5,074 nt of DNA, from positions 1 to 5,074 of the forward strand of contig DATANR010000271.1 in assembly GCA_036266155.1 (NCBI GenBank). The letters are read 5' to 3'. The translations under genes and the position numbers were made by a program. Shown here piece by piece: positions 1 to 5,074 of the stretch (position 1 is its first letter; the number at the start of each line of letters is the position of its first letter). The notes below the pieces were generated by a model, which saw nothing but the letters and a program-made list of their open reading frames with translations, made no database searches and was not told where the DNA came from. The DNA is from SIAJ01 sp036266155. Its GTDB lineage: Bacteria > Planctomycetota > Planctomycetia > Gemmatales > Gemmataceae.

Positions 1-2106
1 CTGTTCATCCAGACCGCGCTCAAATTCTTTGATGATCCCGACCCGATTGCGGGCAGCCCGTGGGAACGCGGTGAACGACTGGCCCGGCTCATCCGCCAGC
101 ACCGCACGCTACTCGTCCTCGATGGCATCGAGCCACTGCAATACCCGGTGAACGACCCGCAAGCCGGCCGGCTCAAGGATCAGGCCCTCGAAGCTCTGTT
201 GCAGGGCCTCGCCGCCGACAACCCGGGCCTGTGCATCGTCACCACGCGCGAGCACCTGAAGAACATCGAGAACCAGGCGACGACCGAGGAGCAGAAGCTC
301 GACAAGCTCGTGAAGGACGCGGCCATCGCCCTGTTGCGGCACTTGCAAATTACCGGCACCGAAGCCGAGATGGAGGCGGCCTGGAAGGACGCCGGCGGCC
401 ACGCGTTGACATTGCAACTGCTCGGCCGCTTCCTCGCCGACGCCCACGGCGGCGACATCCGCCATTACAAGGAAGTGAAATTCGAGGACGCCGATCTGGA
501 GCGCCAGGGCCGATCAGCCTTCAAGGTGATGATCGCCTACGAACGCTGGCTACAATCAGCGGGCCCGGAACGGCAACGCGAACTGGCGGTGCTGCGGCTG
601 ACGGGGCTATTCGATCGGCCGATGTCGCGCGATTGTCTGCAAGCCCTGCGAGCCAAGCCAATCATCCCAGGTCTGACGGGCGCGCTAGTAGGGCTGCAAG
701 ACCCACAGTGGAACATCGCTCTGAATCGACTAAGCGACTTCGATTTGCTCTCGGTGACTTCGGAAGCTATCGACGCCCATCCGCTGATCCGCGAATACTT
801 CGCTAAGCGGTTGAAGGAAACTCGGCCAAGCGCGTTTAAGGAAGCCCATTCGCGGCTGTACGATCACCTGTGCAAGAAAACGCCCTTCCAGCCCGATACG
901 CTTGACGGCTTACAACCACTTTATCAAGCCGTCCTTCACGGCTGCCTCGCTGGGCGGCAGCAGGAGGCGTGCGACAATGTCTACTACGCTCGGCTTGAAC
1001 GTGGAAATGAACATTACAGCTCGAGTACATTCGGAGCCGTCGGGGCGGACCTGTCTGCAGTGGCTGCGTTTTTTGACGAGCCCTGGAGCCAAATCTCCTC
1101 GAATCTTCGTAAAGCCGACCAAGCTTGGTTGCTTCATGAGGCCGCGTTTTGCCTCCGGTCCGTCGGCCGCTTAAACCTAGCGCTGCAGCCGATGCGGGTC
1201 GGATTGTCCATGCGAATTCAGCAGCGGAATTGGAGGCAAGCATCCATAGGGGCAGGCAGCCTTAGCGAATTGGAGGTGACACTGGGTCGGCTTACGAACG
1301 CTGTAGCAGATGCCAACCAATCTATTGCCCACGCCGACCAAAGCGGCGATTTGGACCAGCGACTACTGAATCGCACAATAGCTGCGGATGCGATGCACCA
1401 GTCCGGCCAGCACTACGAGGCCGGTACGCTCTTTAGTGAAGCCGAACGCCTGCAGAGAGAAGACGAGCCGCAATACCCCATGCTTTACTCGCTGTCTGGT
1501 TTCTGGTATTGCGACTGGCTTTTGGCCCCCGCTGAAATTGCCACTTGGCGAGCACTTCTTCAGAGCGCAGGTGTTCCGCACAGTGTGCATGCTGATGAAC
1601 AAGATAGCCACGTCGAAACTTGCAATGAACTCAATTGCCGCGCACAAGTTACGTTGGAATGGATGATTAAGGGCCGGGGGCCGTTGCTGACCATTGCAAT
1701 TGAGCACCTCACGCTAGCGCGGGTTGGACTCGTTCGGGAAATGCTCGTAAGCTGGTTGCCGCAGTCTACGCTTCACCTACCACATGTCACCGCCGCAGTT
1801 AACGGCCTCCGCGCGGCGGGAGCGGTCGAATTTCTCGCCCGTGGCCTCCTCACCGCCGCCCTGTATCACTTCGTCCGCGGCGATCACGCTTCAGCCCGCA
1901 CGGCCCTCGACGAGGCCCAGCAGATCGCCGAGCGTGGTCCGATGCCGCTGTATCTGGCCGATGTTCACCTGCACCGGGCCCGGCTGTTCCGCGACAAAGC
2001 GGAACTGGCGAAGGCGGCGAAGCTCATTCGCGAACTGGGTTATGGCCGGCGTTACGAGGAACTCGAAGACGCCGAGGCGGCCGCCAGACAATGGACCACC
2101 GCATGA
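1..2106 (+). CDS. STAND (NB-ARC-like) NTPase with TPR-like C-terminal region, 5'-truncated by window edge
   Basis: The frame is open from base 1 to the TGA at 2104-2106 (701 visible residues). The GTG at 148 lies inside the NTPase domain and is not the true start. Visible in order: Walker B strand RTLLVLDGIEPL (residues 35-46), sensor-like CIVTTRE (78-84), a GGHALTL motif (132-138) in the place of the NB-ARC GLPL motif, and a winged-helix segment ending HPLIREYF (260-267). A helical, TPR-like region (about 370-690) follows, ending in a conserved-looking module with LDEAQQIAERGPM and ELGYGRRYEELED. The Walker A motif and N-terminal effector should lie upstream; the paralogue at 2143 shows what they probably look like. 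STAND proteins are cytosolic signalling ATPases that usually oligomerise after ligand sensing by their C-terminal repeats. The ligand and output here are unknown. A role in defence or signalling is inferred from the family only. Confidence 0.9.
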   Translation: MFIQTALKFFDDPDPIAGSPWERGERLARLIRQHRTLLVLDGIEPLQYPVNDPQAGRLKDQALEALLQGLAADNPGLCIVTTREHLKNIENQATTEEQKLDKLVKDAAIALLRHLQITGTEAEMEAAWKDAGGHALTLQLLGRFLADAHGGDIRHYKEVKFEDADLERQGRSAFKVMIAYERWLQSAGPERQRELAVLRLTGLFDRPMSRDCLQALRAKPIIPGLTGALVGLQDPQWNIALNRLSDFDLLSVTSEAIDAHPLIREYFAKRLKETRPSAFKEAHSRLYDHLCKKTPFQPDTLDGLQPLYQAVLHGCLAGRQQEACDNVYYARLERGNEHYSSSTFGAVGADLSAVAAFFDEPWSQISSNLRKADQAWLLHEAAFCLRSVGRLNLALQPMRVGLSMRIQQRNWRQASIGAGSLSELEVTLGRLTNAVADANQSIAHADQSGDLDQRLLNRTIAADAMHQSGQHYEAGTLFSEAERLQREDEPQYPMLYSLSGFWYCDWLLAPAEIATWRALLQSAGVPHSVHADEQDSHVETCNELNCRAQVTLEWMIKGRGPLLTIAIEHLTLARVGLVREMLVSWLPQSTLHLPHVTAAVNGLRAAGAVEFLARGLLTAALYHFVRGDHASARTALDEAQQIAERGPMPLYLADVHLHRARLFRDKAELAKAAKLIRELGYGRRYEELEDAEAAARQWTTA

Positions 2107-2142
2107 CCCGGAAGGAGTTGTCACGACGAGGCAGCGCCGACC

Positions 2143-3129
2143 ATGACCCAACGTCGCCTTTTTCTATCGATGGTTTCGGACGAGTTCCGATCCTGCCGCC
2201 AACTGCTGGCAAAGGATCTGGAACGCGGCCAAGTCGAGGTTGCCACCCAGGAAAAGTGGGGCACGCTCGGAAGCACCACACTCGAGAAACTCGATCACTT
2301 TCTCTCGAAGTGCGACGCGGTCATTCACGTCGTAGGAGATGGCATCGGTTACATCCCGCCGCCTGATCCGATCGATCAACTGCTCGCGAAACACCCTGAT
2401 TTTCTCGAATCGCTTCACGAGCGCGCCGGCATGACTCGTGAACTGCTCGGCCAATGCTCATACACGCAATTCCAAGCCTATTTGGCTATCTATTACCACA
2501 AGAAGGACCCGCAAAAATGCCGGTTGCACATTTACCGGCCCGACCCAAGCGCGCGTCGCGAGCCGGGCTTCAAACCTGACAACGCGCAGCGCGAAAGCCA
2601 GCTTCGCCATTTCGACCGCATCCGCGCCCTGGGCCGCGACCGCGACGTTTTTCTCACCGACGAACGGCTCAGCAGCTTTGTGCTAGCCGACCTGAACGAT
2701 ATCCTGCCGCCGCGCGAACCACACCTCGACGTGCCGCCCACCAAGTTGCGGCACACGGCCGAGCGTCTCGTTGGCCGCGATGTCGAGTTGAAATTGCTTG
2801 ACGAGGCGTGGAACGATCCGAGCTGTAATATCGCGATAGTGCGCGGCAAGGGTGGCGAGGGCAAGACCTCGCTCGTCGCGAGTTGGATGGCCGAGCTGGC
2901 GGCCAAGAACTGGCGGGGGGCAGAACGCGTCTTCGATTGGACCTTCTACAGCCCGGGCACCAAGGAGCAGAGCACCGCCTCGGCCGACACGTTCATTCAG
3001 ACCGCACTCAGAGATTTCGGTGACCGTGAACCGCTCGGCGGCGGCCCGGGGGAGCGCGGCGCACGGCTGGCAAAACTGATCGCTGACCATCGGTGGCTCT
3101 TGGTCCTGGATGGCTTGGAACCATTGTAG
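2143..3129 (+). CDS. N-terminal half of a second STAND NTPase (DUF4062/TIR-like domain + P-loop), cut by an in-frame TAG
   Basis: This 328-residue reading frame starts RRLFLSMVSDEF, the usual opening of DUF4062/TIR-like domains fused to STAND ATPases (about residues 4-70, including CDAVIHVVGDGIGY). A linker follows, then LVGRDVELKLLDEAW (209-223), Walker A GKGGEGKT (235-242) and Walker B RWLLVLDGLE (317-326). Residues 283-328 match the first 46 visible residues of the upstream gene at 30 of 46 positions by hand count, so the two are paralogues. The protein ends right after Walker B, far short of the family length, and lacks ARC, winged-helix and repeat regions. ATG 2143 is the first start after the in-frame stop of the previous gene and matches the family N-terminus. 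Only a weak GAGG (2128-2131) precedes it. The 36-bp gap to gene 1 suggests co-transcription. It is probably a pseudogene; a short expressed effector-ATPase is possible. Confidence 0.8.
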   Translation: MTQRRLFLSMVSDEFRSCRQLLAKDLERGQVEVATQEKWGTLGSTTLEKLDHFLSKCDAVIHVVGDGIGYIPPPDPIDQLLAKHPDFLESLHERAGMTRELLGQCSYTQFQAYLAIYYHKKDPQKCRLHIYRPDPSARREPGFKPDNAQRESQLRHFDRIRALGRDRDVFLTDERLSSFVLADLNDILPPREPHLDVPPTKLRHTAERLVGRDVELKLLDEAWNDPSCNIAIVRGKGGEGKTSLVASWMAELAAKNWRGAERVFDWTFYSPGTKEQSTASADTFIQTALRDFGDREPLGGGPGERGARLAKLIADHRWLLVLDGLEPL

Positions 3130-3447
3130 CATCCGCCAGGGCCCATGCACGGCCAACTGAAAGACCCTGGCATGGCGGCCCGGCTTCTGGGCCTGGCCGC
3201 GAAGAACGCGGGACTGTGCGTCGTGACCACACGGGAAAAAGTCGATGAGGTCAAGCAATTCCACGGCAAGACAGTCAGGGACCATCCACTGGATTTTCTG
3301 TCACCCTTGGCGGGTGCTGCCCTTCTGCATTATTCTGGTGCAACGCGCGCAGGTGATATTCCGATTTGGCCTGACGACGCGGAATTGCAGCAAGCAAGCC
3401 GCGAAGTCCGCGGCCACGCCCTCACCCTGTTCCTGATGGGCCAATAC
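3127..3447 (+). pseudogene. Continuation of the second STAND NTPase downstream of the premature stop
   Basis: Reading on in the same frame past the TAG at 3127-3129 gives recognisable STAND sequence: HPPGPMHGQLKD, then GLAAKNAGLCVVTTRE (sensor region), SPLAGAALLHYSG, and REVRGHALTLFLMGQY. These align with QYPVNDPQAGRLKD, GLAADNPGLCIVTTRE, and GGHALTLQLLGRF of the upstream gene with only a small gap. No frameshift is needed, so the break is a single nonsense codon. Similarity stops at about 3447; the paralogue would continue LADAHGGDIRHY but this frame reads DCARRDGIG and ends at 3688-3690 in a low-complexity translation. An ATG at 3145 could in principle restart translation, but the product would lack the P-loop and winged helix. 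I read it as the dead 3' remnant of the gene starting at 2143. Confidence 0.8.
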
Positions 3448-3811
3448 GACTGTGCGCGGCGTGACGGTATCGGCCGGCCATGCGGTCGCGTCCGACGAGC
3501 GAGGTGGTTGGCTCGTGCCCAAGAAGGACCTCGTCGGCGTCTTGCAAGTGTTGCTGCAGGAGAAGCGACTCAAGGTGGCACCGGCCTTGGACCAGGCGCA
3601 GACGCTTGCCGAGGAATTGCAGCAATTCCAGATGAGGGCAATCTCGCTCGATCCGTCGGCTGTCGAGTGGCGGGAGCGGCCGCACGATGATCTGGTGCTG
3701 GCCGTCGCTGTGGCGGCGTGGCAGTCGGAGCAGTATACGCCGGCCTTTGTCTTGTTTGTGGAGTCCGGGCCGCCGCCGGAGCCACCACGGTTGTTTTCGC
3801 GGCCGTGGTGA
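3437..3811 (+). pseudogene. C-terminal fragment of a phage-terminase-like (RNase H-fold nuclease) protein
   Basis: In frame 2, open from 3437 to the TGA at 3809-3811 with a possible GTG at 3452, the translation contains VTVSAGHAV, then WLVPKKDLVGVLQVLLQEKR, LKVAPALDQAQTLAEELQQF and EWRERPHDDLVLAVAVAAWQ. This order matches the end of large-terminase-like proteins, where the HDD motif carries a late acidic residue of the nuclease active site. The ATPase domain and the first part of the nuclease are absent, so the fragment cannot package DNA. Its 5' edge coincides with the loss of STAND similarity at about 3447-3461, so it was probably joined there by recombination or deletion. The tail after AAWQ (proline-rich, ending RLFSRPW) looks non-native. 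The family is assigned from memory of the motifs; the degree of decay is well supported by the length. Confidence 0.65.
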
Positions 3812-3888
3812 GGATGGTGATGGCCGTTGAGTGGCGGGAGCGACCGCACGATGACTTGGTGTTGGCCGTGGCGGTGGCGGCGTGGCAG
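3665..3888 (+). repeat. Imperfect direct repeat, copies at 3665-3724 and 3829-3888
   Basis: Two copies of about 60 bp begin GAGTGGCGGGAGCG and end GTGGCGGCGTGGCAG, offset by 164 bp. They differ at about six positions, all silent in their own frames (R, D, L, L, V, A codons). They encode the terminase-like WRERPHDDLVLAVAVAAWQ segment in both. Similarity fades after the AAWQ codons. Confidence 0.8.
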
Positions 3889-3972
3889 GCCGAGCGGCAC
3901 GTGCCGGGGTTCTTCATCAAGGTAGTGTCGGCCGGCGCCACCGTTCGGCCCGAGAGGTTGACTCGGTGGTGA
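3822..3972 (+). pseudogene. Second, separate copy of the terminase-like C-terminal motif
   Basis: In frame 1, from about ATG 3822 to the TGA at 3970-3972, the translation reads AVEWRERPHDDLVLAVAVAAWQ followed by AERHVPGFFIKVV. It repeats the HDD end motif of the fragment at 3437-3811, shifted by 164 bp and therefore in a different reading frame. About 54 of the first 60 bases (3665 onward against 3829 onward) are identical by hand count, and the translations are identical across that block. The longer open frame from 3718 includes upstream translation with no family resemblance. This is a remnant of the end of a terminase-like gene, not a working gene. Confidence 0.6.
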
Positions 3973-4015
3973 TCGGGGAGCAGCCCGTCGGCGGACGCAC
4001 CACGATGGGCCGCGA

Positions 4016-4036
4016 GCGGGACGATTGCCGTCCCGC
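4016..4036. repeat. Perfect inverted repeat, 8-bp stem with 5-nt loop
   Basis: The arms GCGGGACG (4016-4023) and CGTCCCGC (4029-4036) are exact reverse complements around the loop ATTGC. There is no T-run after it on either strand, so it is not a classic Rho-independent terminator. It could be a transcript-end hairpin for the terminase-like remnant, which stops 44 bp before it, or part of a mobile-element end. Confidence 0.6.
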
Positions 4037-4153
4037 CCGTCTCGGGTCTCTCGGGGCCCGGCCACCCTGTGGGGGGGCGGGGCAACTTCCGCGACGCTTC
4101 GATTCACTGGCCGTACCCAATCCCGTTCCGTGGGGGCCACAGATCCGCAAACC

Positions 4154-4184
4154 GACACTTTTCTTAAGAGGGCTGACACTTTTC
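4154..4184. repeat. Short direct repeat GACACTTTTC, two copies with 21-bp period
   Basis: GACACTTTTC occurs at 4154-4163 and 4175-4184, separated by TTAAGAGGGCT. Repeated short binding sites about two helical turns apart are typical of transposase-binding ends of some insertion sequences (for example the IS21 group) and of operators. No matching inverted copy or transposase is seen in the window, so the function is open. Confidence 0.55.
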
Positions 4185-4279
4185 GCGGCCCGATCTCGAT
4201 TGACAGGGTAGGCGGGCGGGCCGGAGCCGGTCGCCGGAGTCGCCCCCCGGATTTCCAGGCAGTCGCCGGACTCTCCCCG

Positions 4280-4840
4280 ATGACGCAGCGATCACGGGCC
4301 ACTCACCCCACCCCGCCGGACGCCGCCGGCCTCCAAGCCGCGGCCCGGGCAGCGGCCTACGCCGACCTCCTGGACGACCACGACGGGACCGCCGCCGACG
4401 GGGCCCCGCTGCTGACCGAGCCGGGGGTAAGCCATGTGCGCCGCCTCGTCCTGGCCGCCCGCGCCGGCTCGGCCGGGCCCCGCGGTTCCGGCCTCCCGCT
4501 GCCGCACTGGGACGGGGTGCGGCGGCAGTTCTGGCTGGGGCCCCAACTCCTGCGGCAGTTCCGCCGGCCGGCCCCGGCCCAAGTGGCTGTCCTGGCCGCG
4601 TTCCAGGCCGCCGGGTGGGCGGCCGGGCACGCCCCGGACCCCATTCCCCGCGAGCCGGGCGACACCGAGGACGAGGCCCGGGACCGGCTGCACGAGACCG
4701 TCAAGAACCTGAACCGGGGGCTCCCGCCGGGGACCATCCGGTTCCGGACGGACGGGGGCACCGGGTTGTGGTGGGAGTACGCCCCGCCCCCCATCCACAC
4801 CCGACCGACACCGGATTTACACCCGACCTACCCGTTGTAA
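4280..4840 (+). CDS. Hypothetical protein with winged-helix-like domain, Gemmata-type family
   Basis: This 186-residue protein runs from ATG 4280 to the TAA at 4838-4840. The first 70 residues are Ala/Asp-rich and probably flexible. Residues 73-167 form the recognisable block: LPHWDGVRRQFWLGPQLLRQF, then RPAPAQVAVLAAFQAAGW (helical), DEARDRLHETVKNLNRG (helical, resembling a recognition helix) and IRFRTDGGTGLWWEYA (wing-like strands). I recall this arrangement from a large paralogous family in Gemmata-type planctomycetes, with a winged-helix appearance. DNA binding is plausible but unproven. There are no membrane or signal segments. No Shine-Dalgarno sequence precedes the ATG. An upstream in-frame start at 4025 would add a low-complexity R/G/P-rich extension and is disfavoured. 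GC is extreme (52 of 60 bases in 4441-4500), far above the STAND genes. The C-terminal tail (TRPTPDLHPTYPL) is proline-rich. Confidence 0.75.
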   Translation: MTQRSRATHPTPPDAAGLQAAARAAAYADLLDDHDGTAADGAPLLTEPGVSHVRRLVLAARAGSAGPRGSGLPLPHWDGVRRQFWLGPQLLRQFRRPAPAQVAVLAAFQAAGWAAGHAPDPIPREPGDTEDEARDRLHETVKNLNRGLPPGTIRFRTDGGTGLWWEYAPPPIHTRPTPDLHPTYPL

Positions 4841-4868
4841 TCCGGGCCCGCCCACGGTACCGTCGTTT

Positions 4869-4887
4869 GGGCCGGAGGACACGGCCC
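4869..4887. terminator. GC-rich hairpin downstream of the 4280 gene, weak terminator candidate
   Basis: Arms GGGCCG (4869-4874) and CGGCCC (4882-4887) pair perfectly around a 7-nt loop, 28 bp after the stop codon at 4840. No T-run follows, so intrinsic termination is uncertain. Two small palindromes, CGGGCCCG (4843-4850) and ACGGTACCGT (4854-4863), lie between the stop and the hairpin. Confidence 0.3.
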
Positions 4888-4937
4888 CCACCAGGGCCGC
4901 CCCGCGCCATTCCGTTCCGAGGTGTTCGGGGACTCAG

Positions 4938-4991
4938 GATTTGTAACTTATTAACTTCCCTGTTTGGTCTTTTTGGCACGTTGCTTTTTCG
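4938..4991 (+). promoter_or_regulatory. AT-rich leader, possible promoter region for the gene starting at 5038
   Basis: After GC-rich sequence the base composition drops sharply, with TTGTAACTTATTAAC (about 4941-4955) and two T-runs (about 4970 and 4984). It lies 50-100 bp upstream of a plausible start codon, where a promoter would be expected. I could not fit a convincing -35/-10 pair with normal spacing, so only the region is marked. Confidence 0.3.
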
Positions 4992-5026
4992 GTAGCCTTG
5001 CTGGTCTGAATAAGGAAACCGTTGGC

Positions 5027-5030
5027 AGGA
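5027..5030 (+). promoter_or_regulatory. Shine-Dalgarno-like AGGA for the 5038 start
   Basis: AGGA lies 7 nt before ATG 5038, a normal spacing. It favours that start over the overlapping out-of-frame ATG at 5030. A second purine-rich patch, AAGGAAA, lies further upstream at about 5012-5018. Confidence 0.4.
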
Positions 5031-5037
5031 TGCCATC

Positions 5038-5074
5038 ATGGCTACTCGGTTTGTCTCGTCGACCGAAGAGGCGA
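5038..5074 (+). CDS. Possible start of a gene running off the window
   Basis: Twelve codons from ATG 5038 read MATRFVSSTEEA and remain open at the window end. Support comes from an AGGA at 7 nt and the AT-rich leader upstream. The visible part is too short to assign a family. Confidence 0.4.
   Translation, partial: MATRFVSSTEEA

Larger units (their letters stand above)
3973..4279. other. Non-coding stretch between terminase debris and the small GC-rich gene
   Basis: No reading frame here looks like a protein family. The open frame leading into the 4280 gene gives a low-complexity R/G/P-rich translation without a credible start. The stretch holds a perfect hairpin (4016-4036), a G-run (about 4071-4077), and two copies of GACACTTTTC (4154-4184). 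Local composition shifts from very GC-rich to a more mixed patch around 4140-4205. It is most likely intergenic scar sequence from past mobile-element activity, which is an inference. Confidence 0.5.

Noticed and set aside
148..150. GTG as the start of the first STAND gene
   Set aside because: The frame is open to base 1 and the residues before it include the Walker B motif shared with the paralogue, so the real start is upstream of the window.
2103..2366. ATG overlapping the stop of gene 1 (ATGA at 2103-2106), or an ATG at 2091, as a translationally coupled start
   Set aside because: Both lead into a frame other than that of the second STAND gene and produce R/H-rich low-complexity sequence.
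3448..3690. Frame-1 continuation of the STAND remnant (DCARRDGIG to the stop at 3688-3690)
   Set aside because: It has no STAND similarity and is an out-of-frame reading of the terminase-like fragment.
4200..4240. TTGACA-like -35 near 4204 for the 4280 gene
   Set aside because: No -10-like sequence follows at 16-18 bp; the downstream bases are almost all G and C.
4025..4279. N-terminal extension of the 4280 protein from an upstream in-frame start
   Set aside because: The added 85 residues are low-complexity and R/G/P-rich, cover the repeat motifs, and do not resemble any domain. ATG 4280 gives a sensible protein.
3301..4302. Long open frame on the minus strand (333 residues)
   Set aside because: It is antisense to the STAND remnant, both terminase-like tails and the gap. 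Its internal repeats (CHAATATAS) mirror the + strand repeat, and no family is recognisable. High GC makes such long shadow frames common.
4972..4985. Sigma-54 promoter-like TGGCACG followed by TTGC
   Set aside because: The two elements are directly adjacent, whereas a functional -24/-12 promoter needs about four extra bases between them.

Overview
The window is GC-rich and looks like the accessory region of a large bacterial chromosome. Three things suggest a planctomycete of the Gemmata group: big STAND NTPases with a planctomycete-style N-terminal domain, tails of terminase-like proteins, and a very GC-rich small protein with a 'PHWD..RR..W.G' winged-helix-like domain. I recognise these families from memory. 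No search was run, so the taxonomy is an inference.

Layout, all on the + strand. (1) Positions 1-2106 hold the 3' part of a STAND/NB-ARC-like ATPase with a long TPR-like C-terminal region; its N-terminus lies outside the window. (2) After a 36-bp gap, 2143-3129 encodes the N-terminal half of a paralogous STAND protein (DUF4062/TIR-like domain, Walker A, Walker B). An in-frame TAG stops it exactly where the first gene has a Gln codon (CAA). The same frame continues as recognisable STAND sequence to about 3447 and is then lost. (3) At about 3447-3461 the STAND sequence gives way to the C-terminal end of a phage-terminase-like nuclease domain (to 3811). A second copy of the terminase end motif follows at about 3822-3972 in another frame. 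(4) Positions 3973-4279 have no convincing gene but contain a perfect 8-bp hairpin and a 10-bp direct repeat with a 21-bp period. (5) Positions 4280-4840 encode a small, extremely GC-rich protein of a Gemmata-type family. (6) Positions 4841-5037 are non-coding, with a GC-rich hairpin and then a locally AT-rich leader. A possible new gene starts at 5038 and runs off the window.

The left part reads as a tandem array of STAND sensor/effector proteins of the kind often tied to signalling or anti-phage defence. The second member is decaying through a nonsense mutation plus a recombination that joined it to terminase debris. The intact mechanism is visible only in pieces: the effector and P-loop in gene 2, and the ARC, winged-helix and TPR regions in gene 1. 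I see no CRISPR array, tRNA, rRNA or intact transposase.
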